Source: Amycolatopsis sulphurea (GTDB taxonomy: Bacteria; Actinomycetota; Actinomycetes; Mycobacteriales; Pseudonocardiaceae). Taken from it: DNA of 64,000 nt. The stretch lies in assembly GCF_002564045.1 (NCBI RefSeq), contig NZ_PDJK01000002.1, positions 2,046,001-2,110,000 of the forward strand, read 5' to 3'. Shown here piece by piece: positions 56,632 to 64,000 of the stretch. The notes beneath the pieces were generated by a model that did not search any database, was not told the DNA's origin, and saw nothing but the letters and a program-made list of their open reading frames with translations. The position numbers and the translations under genes are program-made. Numbering within the stretch: position 1 is the stretch's first letter; the number at the start of each line of letters is the position of its first letter.

Positions 56632-58775
56632 TAGAGCTTGTGATACAACCGGGCCGACCGCGGATGCCGGGAAAGCTGGTATCGCTGCCAGACCCCGGAC
56701 CAGTACTGCCGAGCTTGCCCCGGATCGCCCGCCCGCCAAGCCGCATCGCCGAGCGCCTCACCGATCTCAAGGTCGTATTGGTCGCTGCGAGCTTGGTTCG
56801 CCAATCGCCAGACCTCCGGCAACAGCCCCAGCGCCTCGGCCGCCTGGCCGGTCTCTGCGAACGCCTTGGCCCGCACGAGCCAGACCTGGGCGACGTTGCG
56901 AGTGTCATTGTCCTTTGTGTTCTCTTCGGCTTCCCGGAGCAGACCGAGCGCTTCCGGCGCCCGGCGCAGCCCGACGAGCACGTTGGCCAGCATCCGGGCG
57001 CTCAACGCACGCCCACGATGCGGTATCCCGGGGACACTCAGCTCGCGGGTGAGCACGAGCGCGCGGTGATAGCACTCCGCCGCCTCCGCGAGCTGCCCTT
57101 GCTCCCGATGGAACAACCCGCGGAACTCCTCGACCGACGCGAGCAGCTGCCGGTGGCGAGCCGTGCCGGGGTCAGGAATCCGGCGCAGCTCCTCGGCAGC
57201 CCGGTCGAAGTCCTGCGCGGCCGGCGTGAACTCGCCCAGCAAGGACAACACCCGGCCGTGCTGGCTGACCATCCTGGCGAGCAAGGCCGGATCGGTCGTC
57301 ACGGCGATGCCGCACCGAAGGATTTCCTCGAACTCACGATGCACATTGCGGTGCAGTGGCACGATTTCGAGCGCACCGCACAGCTGCTTCAGCTCGTCGT
57401 GAAAGCCCCGCTGGTAAGCCGCCACGGCGAGCGCACGAAACACCGGCATCTCGGCGGCGAGCCAGTCGACTTCCGGAACGACGTCCGTACCGGCGGGCAC
57501 CGTCGTGTCGTAGACCCGGAACCGGTCCGGTTTCCGCAGATCGGCCCGGACGGCCCGGGCGGTGTAGAACCGGAGCAGGCGAGTGAACGCCACATCGGTA
57601 CCACTGGTGTTCCCAGTGCGCAAGACAGCCTGGCGGGCTTGGCTGCCGAGCCGCAACCGGCCGTCCGGATCCGCGGTGACCAGCACGTGCGCATGGAGCT
57701 CCACCAGTGCTTTGCCGCTCTCCCGTCCGAAGAGGACATTCGCCGTCTCCGGAGTGAAGCTGGGCCCGGGAAACGCGGTGAGCAGGCGGCACAGCTCGCC
57801 GGCTTCCGAGCCGAGCCCGGCCACCAGCTCGTCGTAAGCCTGGCTCACCTTGTCGGGCCCGGCACCGTTCGCGAATTCCTTCGCCACGACGGCAAACGGC
57901 TGCGGAGTGAAGCTTGCCCGCTGCCGCACCGCTTCGCCCGCGGCCACCAGCAATGGTGGCACCCGGTCGCACTGCATGAGCAGCGCTTCGACGCCCTGCG
58001 GATCCCGCGCGAGCAGCTCGGCCCCGCAGATCGCTTCGAGCAGCTGCCGATCGGTGCCCGGTTCGAGCTGCCCCAGCGGGATGTGCGGAGCGAAGTCGAA
58101 GACGAAATCCTCGGCCGGCCCGCAGGTGAGCGCGAGGATCAGGCTCATCGGCGCCGGCGGCACCAGGCCGTGCAGCTCATCGGCGCTCTCGGCCTGGTCG
58201 AACACGAGCAGCAGCCGCAACGGTTCGAGAGCCGCCTCGTACTGCGCGGCCAGCTCTTCGGTGGTGGCCGCGACGATGGCGATGCCGAGCCGCGACAGGA
58301 CGTAGGTCATGATCCTGGCCCGCGCCAACGGCATTCCCGGACCGTCGCGGAAGCGGTCGAGATCCACGATCAGCGCACCGTCAGGGTAGGCACCGCCCAC
58401 GCCGGTGGTCTCCGTGGCGAACTGGCGGATCAGCGCGGTCTTGCCGATCCCCGGCGGGCCGGACAGCACAGCGGTACCGGTGCGCCCGGCCAGCTGCCGC
58501 CAGGCCTCGTGCCGGTCGACGAACGGGCCGGAATGGGCCACGATCCGTGGTTTCGCGAGCCCGGAGGGCAGCTCGCCGGCCAGTAGCTCACGTAGTTCGC
58601 GGGCCGCCTCGGGATCCTCGTCGAGCAGCCGGCGCACGGCACGCTCCAGCTCGGCGGGCGAGGCCTGCACCCGGCCGGTGAACCGTTTCCACAAGTAGTC
58701 GGCGACTTTCCCGGTCGCAGTGAACGCCATCGCGACGCACTGCTTGACGAACTCCGCGTGCCATTCCTCACTCAC
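56619..58775 (-). CDS. STAND (NB-ARC type) ATPase with TPR-like repeats
   Basis: The 718-residue protein begins VSEEWHAEFVKQCVAMA. A small N-terminal helical domain (about 1-75) resembles effector-associated adaptor domains. The NTPase has Walker A in VLSGPPGIGKTALIRQFA (near residue 106) and Walker B in LRLLLVFDQAESAD (near 190). A winged-helix-like stretch follows (LVAGLGSEAGELCRLLTAFPG near 315). Residues of about 480-700 are TPR-like (LASVEEFRGLFHREQGQLAEAAECYHRALVL and later units). Such proteins are signalling switches in regulation, cell death or phage sensing. GAGGGGGAAG precedes GTG 58775. No obvious toxic effector gene is next to it. Confidence 0.85.
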   Translation of the reverse strand: MSEEWHAEFVKQCVAMAFTATGKVADYLWKRFTGRVQASPAELERAVRRLLDEDPEAARELRELLAGELPSGLAKPRIVAHSGPFVDRHEAWRQLAGRTGTAVLSGPPGIGKTALIRQFATETTGVGGAYPDGALIVDLDRFRDGPGMPLARARIMTYVLSRLGIAIVAATTEELAAQYEAALEPLRLLLVFDQAESADELHGLVPPAPMSLILALTCGPAEDFVFDFAPHIPLGQLEPGTDRQLLEAICGAELLARDPQGVEALLMQCDRVPPLLVAAGEAVRQRASFTPQPFAVVAKEFANGAGPDKVSQAYDELVAGLGSEAGELCRLLTAFPGPSFTPETANVLFGRESGKALVELHAHVLVTADPDGRLRLGSQARQAVLRTGNTSGTDVAFTRLLRFYTARAVRADLRKPDRFRVYDTTVPAGTDVVPEVDWLAAEMPVFRALAVAAYQRGFHDELKQLCGALEIVPLHRNVHREFEEILRCGIAVTTDPALLARMVSQHGRVLSLLGEFTPAAQDFDRAAEELRRIPDPGTARHRQLLASVEEFRGLFHREQGQLAEAAECYHRALVLTRELSVPGIPHRGRALSARMLANVLVGLRRAPEALGLLREAEENTKDNDTRNVAQVWLVRAKAFAETGQAAEALGLLPEVWRLANQARSDQYDLEIGEALGDAAWRAGDPGQARQYWSGVWQRYQLSRHPRSARLYHKLYYGI

Positions 58776-59032
58776 GTACTTCCCCCTCGTGCTTGGTGTT
58801 CGCCATCCACGCTAGCAGCGCGCATGAGGGGCGTCACGGTCCGTGAACCGGTCGGTGGAAATCCGCCGGACGGCCGTTGCGGCTTCATGGCCCGCCACCA
58901 GCCGTTCGACGGCGACCCTGCCAGGTTCACCCCATCGAGAGTCGAATATATGTTCGATCATCCGGTACCGCCGGACAGGTGGCAGGAAGGAGCCGTGACA
59001 GTTGGCCCATCTGATTTCTTCGGCAGAACCGT
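58776..59032. other. Intergenic region, nothing recognised
   Basis: This 257-bp stretch lies between the STAND gene start and the histidine kinase stop. It should carry the STAND promoter. Short frames on both strands have no ribosome site or recognisable product. Confidence 0.5.
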
Positions 59033-60445
59033 TCAATCCACAGGAAGATCGAACGCGACGAGCGTACCGAGACTGGGAGAGGAGTTGATGTAGAACCGGC
59101 CGCCGGCAGCATCGGCGCGCTCGGCGAGGTGGCGCAGCCCGCGGGTCGCAACCCCTTGGGGCACACCGGATCCGTTATCGCGCACGCGGAGCTTGACACC
59201 CTCCACGTCGCGTGTGAGCGACACCCGCGTCTCGCTCGCACCGGAATGGCGGACCACATTGGACAGTGCTTCTCGCAGGGCGGCGCGGATGTGATCGCCC
59301 CGTTCCGCCGGAATATCCGCGAACTCACCGGAGAGTTCGAGCGTGGGCGGATAGCCGAGCAGCTCCCCGGCAATGCGCACCTCACCCCGCGCGGATTCGG
59401 CCAGATCCGTCGGTGTGCCCGGGTCGTGGCGCGGTTCCGGTGAGCGGAGCGCACGCACCGTGCCGCGGATCTCCTCGATGGTCTGGTCCAGCTGGTCGAT
59501 CGCGTCGGACAGCCGAGCTCCGTCGGCCTGGGCGAACCGCTTGCGCATATTGCGCCGTACGCGGTCCAGCTGCATGCCCGTGCCGTAGAGCCGCTGCACG
59601 ATCACGTCGTGCAGCTCGCGGGCGATCCGCTCACGCTCTTGGTAGAGCGTGACACGATGCCGCGCGTTGGCGCCCTCCGCGAGCGCGAGCACGACACCCG
59701 CCTGCGCCGCGAACGCCGCGAGCATTTCCACCGTGCCTGCGGAAAACGGCTCCCGCCCCTGCCGCCGATACACCGTCAACGCACCGAGCACCCGTCCACC
59801 CGACCCGAACGGAGCAGCAGCGAACGGTCCGTAGCCCCGCAACTCGTCCGGCACGTACGGCGCCGTCCGCGGGTCCACCAGAAAGTCCACTGCGGACACC
59901 GGTGCCCCACCCCGCGCCACCCAGCCTGCCGCCGAGTCAGCCTGCAACGTCAACCCACGCAACTCCCCGACGGGCCCCGCCGCCCCCACATCAGCCCGTT
60001 CCGCCCGCCCGAATTCGCCAGCACGCCCAGCTCCACTACCGGAGGCACCCACGCTCGCAACCTCACCGTCATCGACACCAGCACCCGCGCGGCCGCTGTC
60101 CTCGGCACCACCACCCGCGCGGCTGCTCTCGTCGGCACCATCACCCGCATGGTCGCTGTTCTCAGCACCAGCACCCGCACCCGCGCGGCCGCTCTCGTCG
60201 GCACTATCACGCTCGCCCGCCACGCCGGACTGGTCACCGTCATAACCGGTCAGCCGGTAGGCCGCCTCGACGACGACCCGGCCGTCGTCGGCGCTCACCA
60301 TGGCCAGGCCCAGGTCGGCTTCGGCAAGTTCGGCGGCCCTGGCCACGACCGTTTCCAGCACCCCTTCCGGGTCATCCCCGGACAACGCGGTGCTGGTGAT
60401 TTCGGTGGCGGCGGACAAGGCGCGCGCGGCGAGTGTCGGGTCCAT
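59033..60445 (-). CDS. GAF-domain sensor histidine kinase (DevS-like)
   Basis: The 470-residue kinase begins MDPTLAARALSAATEIT. A GAF sensor domain (about 1-225) is interrupted at residues of about 70-145 by a low-complexity insert of Gly, Ala, Ser, Asp and Arg repeats. HisKA_3 follows with the phospho-His in RIARELHDVIVQRLYG near 268. A HATPase domain has REALSNVVRHSGAS (N box) and VRDNGSGVPQGV (G1 box). The form is typical of NarL-family partners, so the regulator at 54,446 is a likely target. No haem-binding residue can be assigned. No membrane helix. Confidence 0.88.
   Translation of the reverse strand: MDPTLAARALSAATEITSTALSGDDPEGVLETVVARAAELAEADLGLAMVSADDGRVVVEAAYRLTGYDGDQSGVAGERDSADESGRAGAGAGAENSDHAGDGADESSRAGGGAEDSGRAGAGVDDGEVASVGASGSGAGRAGEFGRAERADVGAAGPVGELRGLTLQADSAAGWVARGGAPVSAVDFLVDPRTAPYVPDELRGYGPFAAAPFGSGGRVLGALTVYRRQGREPFSAGTVEMLAAFAAQAGVVLALAEGANARHRVTLYQERERIARELHDVIVQRLYGTGMQLDRVRRNMRKRFAQADGARLSDAIDQLDQTIEEIRGTVRALRSPEPRHDPGTPTDLAESARGEVRIAGELLGYPPTLELSGEFADIPAERGDHIRAALREALSNVVRHSGASETRVSLTRDVEGVKLRVRDNGSGVPQGVATRGLRHLAERADAAGGRFYINSSPSLGTLVAFDLPVD
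60000..60240 (-). repeat. Imperfect tandem repeats coding the GAF-domain insert
   Basis: Units of roughly 36-45 bp with the theme GGTGCTGAG-GACAGC-GCGCGGGTGC recur four or more times. Each encodes a variant of GAxDSGRAGAG. Confidence 0.7.
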
Positions 60446-60515
60446 GAGCAACCTTGACCCTAGCGCGTGCCGCCACCCTGCACCCGTAATCGTGACCGTC
60501 ACCAAAGGCTCCCTG

Positions 60516-63500
60516 TCAGGCCGTCACCAGCGGCGCGACGCGGCGCACAACGCGACCGTCACGCACCTCGAACACGAGGTCGGCCTGTACTTCTTCTTCC
60601 GCACTGTGCGTCACATGCACAACGGTGCGGCCGGCCAGTCCGGAACGAAGCGCCGCTCGCAACGCACGCGCGGTCGGCTCGTCGAGCTGGGACGTCGGCT
60701 CGTCCAGCAAGACCAGATCTGCCTCAGGCGCCGCCAGCAGTGCCCGCGCGACGGAGACCCGCTGCGCCTGCCCGCCGGACAACCCGGCACCCGCGCTGTC
60801 GAGCACTGTCGCCAAGTCGAGATCGGGCAACTGCGCTTGATCGAGGACCCGCCGCAGCTCGTCAGAATCCGCACGAGGATCCGCGAGCCGCAGATTCTCC
60901 GCGACCGTGGTCGAAACCAGCATCGGCTCCTGCGGCGCCCATGCCACCCGGCCCGGAGCGACGACCTCCCCCGTCCGAGGCGCGAGGAATCCCAGCATAG
61001 CCGCGACCAACGTCGATTTCCCCGCCCCGCTCGCCCCAACCACCGCGACGTACGCCCCGGCCGGCACCTCCAGATCGACACCTTCCAGCACCGCCGGTCC
61101 CCCCGGCCAGCCCAGCTCCGCCCCGCGAAGCCGCACTACCGGCACGCTCTCGTCCCGACCTGCCGCATCGGTTCCATCCACAGGGTGTTCGGCCAAGCTG
61201 TCCACATGCGGATGGCCGTCCGTAGACGTGTCCACAGCAGCCAAGCGGATCCGGGCAGTGCGCAAGGTGTCCCCATGCACTGCCGATTGTGGAAGCATCG
61301 CCAAAACCTCGGCCAGCGCCAAGGGAACCAAAGCCAGCAACGGCGCCATTACCCCAGCGAGTTGACCCGCTGTAACGGCCTGCGCAGCCAACGTCGCGCT
61401 CACCACCGCAGCCGCGCCCGTGACGAGTGTGATCAACGCTTCCCCCGCGCCGGCGCCGAAAGCCTGCCGCCGGGAAGCGGCCATCAGCCGAGTGTCGATG
61501 TCGCCCAGCGTTCGGCGGCGAGTGGCGGCCAATCCGTACGCGAGAAGCTCCGCGGCGGAAGAGAACAACACCAGCACCTGGGCACCAACATCACGCCGCC
61601 CGGCTGCCAACGTCGAAGTCGCACGGCGCTCCACTCGTACTGCGACAAGTGGCGCGGCCAGCCCGGCCAGCACTGCCACGGCAAGCACCAAACCGGCCGA
61701 AGGCAACACGGCCGTCTGCACGGCAATCGCTCCGATCGCGACCAATCCGACCACGATCGGCGGGGAAACCACCCTGGGCAAGAGGTCACGCACCGTATCG
61801 ATATCGGTCACCAAGCGCCGTTGGCTCTCGCCTGCGCTGAGGCTTCGCGCCGGACCTTGGCGTACCAGTGCATTCCACAGCCGAACCCGCAGCCGCGCTG
61901 CGATCCGAAACGCGGCATCGTGCGTCACAAGGCGTTCTGCATAACGGAGACCGGCCCGGCCCAGACCAAAAGCACGCACACCCACGACGGCAACGGTCAG
62001 CGTGAGGATCGGCGGCTGCAGCGACGCCTTGGCGATCAACCACCCGGACGTCGCGGTGAGCGCGATTCCGGCCAGCAAGGCGACCGCGCCGAGGACGGCA
62101 CCGCCGAGCAACCGACGATCCATCACCAGCCGCCACGGCAACGGCTTCTGCCCGGGCAATTCATCCACAGGGTTTTCCACAGCACGTAACGGCTTTTCAT
62201 CCACAACCGTGACGGCTGTGGAACGTTCGTGCGCGGCAATCACCGCGGCCGCCCCGTTCGCGACCGCCTTGTCCACAGCGTCGAGAACCCGGCGGGCGTT
62301 GGCTTCGTCGAGGTGGGCGGTCGGCTCGTCCAGCAGGAGCAGCCACGCCCCGGAACGCACTCGCAGCAACGCCCGTGCCACCGCGACGCGCTGCCGCTGG
62401 CCGAGCGAAAGCTGGTCGACCGGACGGTCCGCTAGGCCGGACAATCCCAGGTCAACGAGCATTTCACCGATGTCCGCACCGGCGACGGCCAGTTCTTCGC
62501 GCACGGTGCCGCCAGTAAAGACCGGCGACTGCGGCACCCAAGCGACGTCCGCGCGCCACCGTGCGAGATCGACGTCCGGAAGGGGAACGCCGCCGATTTG
62601 CACCGAACCGTCATAGGACGGCACGAATCCCAGCAACGTCGCCAAAGTGGTCGATTTTCCGCCACCGCTGGGCGCGCGCAACCACACGATCTCCCCTCGC
62701 CGTACCGAAAAGCTCTCACCGTCGGGAGCAAACCCCTGGCGTCGAGCGACTTTCAGGTCAGCGACGACCAACGATCCATCGGGCGCGGTCCGGTTTCCCG
62801 CGGGCGGAGCCGGTTCCGCGAGTACCGCGCTCACCCGGCAGACCGCTTCCACCCCGTCCTCACTCGCGTGGAACGCCGCGCCGACCGCACGGATCGGCTG
62901 GTAGCACTCGGGTGCCAGGATCAGCACGGCCAGCCCGACAGCCAGCGGCAACGATCCCGAAACCAGCCGGACACCGATCACCACGGCGACGAGCGCGACC
63001 GACAACGTGGCCGCCAGTTCGAGCACAAACGCCGAGGAAAACGCCACTCGTAACGTCTTCAACGTCGCACGCCGGTGGCGTTCCGACAGCTTCCGGACGG
63101 TCTCCGCCTGCACGCCGGCCCTCCGGAACGCGGTGAGCACCGGCAGCGCACGCACCAATTCGAGCAGGAGGCCGGACATCCGGTGCACCGCGTCTGTCGC
63201 CCCGGAAACCCGGTCCGCGGTGAACTTCCCTACCAGCACGGCGAAAAACGGCAACAGCGGAACAGTGCCGGCGATGATCACCGCGGACGGCCAATCTGTC
63301 CACAGGATCGCCGCGCCGGTAGCGAGAGGGACCACCGCAGCGGTAATCAGTGCCGGGAGATATTCACGGAAGTAGGCGTCGAGTGCATCGAGACCGCGGG
63401 TGACGAGCGTGGTGAGTTCGCCGTGCCCGCGCCGGGCGAGCCATTCCGGGCCGAGCTGAAGCGCGTGGTCCACCGCGCGGGCACGCAAGTCCCGCTGTGC

Positions 63501-63824
63501 CGTCGCAGCGGCGCGGGCCGACACTACGCGCACCGCCCAGCCGGCCAACGCTCGTCCGGCGACGAACGCGAACAGCGTGGCCAACTGGGCGGTACGACCC
63601 CCAGCACCGGAAGAGACAATGGACGCGAGCACGTCGGCCAGCAGAATTGCTTGCGCTACAACGAAAGCCGTGTTCAGCAGGGAGAGCAGCGCGACAAGGA
63701 TCAGCGCTCGGCGCGCGGCCGGCCCGAGTGCCGGGAGCGCGCCGAGCGGACCCTTGCCCGGCCGCACTGGGTCCACTGTGGACCACGTGGCGGAAAGGGG
63801 TGCGCGGCCGGGAAGCGTGGTCAC
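60516..63824 (-). CDS. cydDC: Fused CydDC thiol-reductant ABC exporter
   Basis: The 1,102-residue protein contains two complete ABC half-transporters. The CydD-like half has six helices and an ATPase with Walker A (APSGGGKSTT near 380) and signature LSLGQRQRVAVAR (near 472). The CydC-like half has a second membrane domain (about 545-840) and ATPase with GASGAGKSTL near 928 and LSGGQAQRVSVAR near 1,015, plus LVLLDEPTSQLDE. CydDC exports cysteine or glutathione-type thiols needed to assemble cytochrome bd oxidase. GTG 63824 overlaps the cydB stop as GTGA, so it is co-translated with the oxidase. Fusion is common in actinobacteria. Confidence 0.95.
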   Translation of the reverse strand: MTTLPGRAPLSATWSTVDPVRPGKGPLGALPALGPAARRALILVALLSLLNTAFVVAQAILLADVLASIVSSGAGGRTAQLATLFAFVAGRALAGWAVRVVSARAAATAQRDLRARAVDHALQLGPEWLARRGHGELTTLVTRGLDALDAYFREYLPALITAAVVPLATGAAILWTDWPSAVIIAGTVPLLPFFAVLVGKFTADRVSGATDAVHRMSGLLLELVRALPVLTAFRRAGVQAETVRKLSERHRRATLKTLRVAFSSAFVLELAATLSVALVAVVIGVRLVSGSLPLAVGLAVLILAPECYQPIRAVGAAFHASEDGVEAVCRVSAVLAEPAPPAGNRTAPDGSLVVADLKVARRQGFAPDGESFSVRRGEIVWLRAPSGGGKSTTLATLLGFVPSYDGSVQIGGVPLPDVDLARWRADVAWVPQSPVFTGGTVREELAVAGADIGEMLVDLGLSGLADRPVDQLSLGQRQRVAVARALLRVRSGAWLLLLDEPTAHLDEANARRVLDAVDKAVANGAAAVIAAHERSTAVTVVDEKPLRAVENPVDELPGQKPLPWRLVMDRRLLGGAVLGAVALLAGIALTATSGWLIAKASLQPPILTLTVAVVGVRAFGLGRAGLRYAERLVTHDAAFRIAARLRVRLWNALVRQGPARSLSAGESQRRLVTDIDTVRDLLPRVVSPPIVVGLVAIGAIAVQTAVLPSAGLVLAVAVLAGLAAPLVAVRVERRATSTLAAGRRDVGAQVLVLFSSAAELLAYGLAATRRRTLGDIDTRLMAASRRQAFGAGAGEALITLVTGAAAVVSATLAAQAVTAGQLAGVMAPLLALVPLALAEVLAMLPQSAVHGDTLRTARIRLAAVDTSTDGHPHVDSLAEHPVDGTDAAGRDESVPVVRLRGAELGWPGGPAVLEGVDLEVPAGAYVAVVGASGAGKSTLVAAMLGFLAPRTGEVVAPGRVAWAPQEPMLVSTTVAENLRLADPRADSDELRRVLDQAQLPDLDLATVLDSAGAGLSGGQAQRVSVARALLAAPEADLVLLDEPTSQLDEPTARALRAALRSGLAGRTVVHVTHSAEEEVQADLVFEVRDGRVVRRVAPLVTA

Positions 63825-64000
63825 GGTGCGTGCACCGCCGGGATGTGCTGCACACCAATGCGCTTGCGGAAGACCCAATAGGTCCACCCCTGGTAGATCA
63901 GGACCACCGGGGCACCGAACGCGCCGACCCAGGTGATCACCTTCAGCGCGTACGGGCTGGCTGCCGCGTGCGCGATGGTCAGCGAGTTCGCCGGGTCACC
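63821..64000 (-). CDS. cydB: Cytochrome bd oxidase subunit II, C-terminus only
   Basis: The last 59 codons of a gene enter from the right edge. The end reads SLTIAHAASPYALKVIT, then GAFGAPVVLIYQGWTYWVFRKRI: the final CydB membrane helix and the conserved QGWTYWVFRKRI motif. CydB is the integral membrane partner of CydA in the quinol-oxidising bd oxidase. Overlap with the CydDC start is four bases. The start lies outside the window. Confidence 0.93.
   Translation of the reverse strand, partial: GDPANSLTIAHAAASPYALKVITWVGAFGAPVVLIYQGWTYWVFRKRIGVQHIPAVHAP

Noticed and set aside
55698..58586. A 962-codon plus-strand frame across the glycosyltransferase-like and STAND genes
   Set aside because: It is Arg/Gly/Pro-rich low-complexity reading and antisense to clear Walker and TPR motifs.
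58758..59093. Short frames on either strand between the STAND ATPase and the histidine kinase
   Set aside because: No start signals, no recognisable product, and overlaps with neighbouring genes.
60300..62189. A 629-codon plus-strand frame
   Set aside because: Antisense to the CydDC ATPase motifs; no start signals or domain.

Overview
The window is high-GC actinobacterial DNA. The Ser, Pro and Ala-rich coding, GTG/TTG starts, leaderless promoters and host families (DUF3558 and DUF4232 lipoproteins, septum-formation family protein, fused CydDC, MazG-like, STAND/NB-ARC ATPase, DevR/DevS-like pair) point to the Pseudonocardiaceae. Amycolatopsis or a close relative is the best guess; this is inference, as no rRNA is present.

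Bases 1 to about 34,706 are the right-hand part of an integrated siphovirus-type prophage whose left end lies outside the window. Almost all of it is on the minus strand. Reading leftward from the tyrosine integrase (33,449-34,657): a helix-turn-helix (HTH) protein, an excisionase and an HNH endonuclease; then an accessory zone with a HEPN-like TIGR02391-type gene, a DNA methyltransferase, a lower-GC cargo gene and a secreted transglycosylase. Next comes the virion module: small and large terminase, membrane protein, HK97 portal, a single-gene prohead protease-major capsid fusion, connectors, tail tube, frameshift-type tail chaperones, tape measure and tail tip proteins. Lysis and nucleotide genes follow (M15 endolysin, dNMP kinase, SprT-like protein), then replication (RecB-like nuclease, phiC31 Gp3-like protein, primase-helicase, family A DNA polymerase), two HNH genes and a sigma-like regulator. 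An iteron-bearing non-coding region at 7.6-8.05 kb upstream of the primase-helicase is a candidate replication origin.

The most unusual feature of the prophage is a dispersed repeat. A GTGTGCAC-centred palindrome, usually paired around a CCGCGGCCGG core, occurs at ten loci. Most lie in gene junctions, but three copies lie in frame inside the HNH, polymerase and methyltransferase genes.

From 34.7 kb onward the DNA is host chromosome: serS, a class III aminotransferase, a frameshifted small gene plus DUF3558 lipoprotein, an ORF fused to a fossil of the integrase 3' end, haloalkane dehalogenase, a YjfM/YjfC/YjfL-like operon, a septum-formation protein with a minimal zincin, an MFS transporter, a DUF4232 lipoprotein, pheA with a histidine phosphatase, a macro-domain protein, coaA, two uncharacterised genes, a MazG-like enzyme, a NarL-type response regulator, a glycosyltransferase-like protein convergent with a STAND ATPase, a GAF histidine kinase, the CydDC fusion exporter and the end of cydB. 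A palindromic dispersed repeat built on GTGAAGGGCCCCTTCAC marks host intergenic regions and the prophage junction. No tRNA, rRNA, CRISPR array or complete insertion sequence was recognised.
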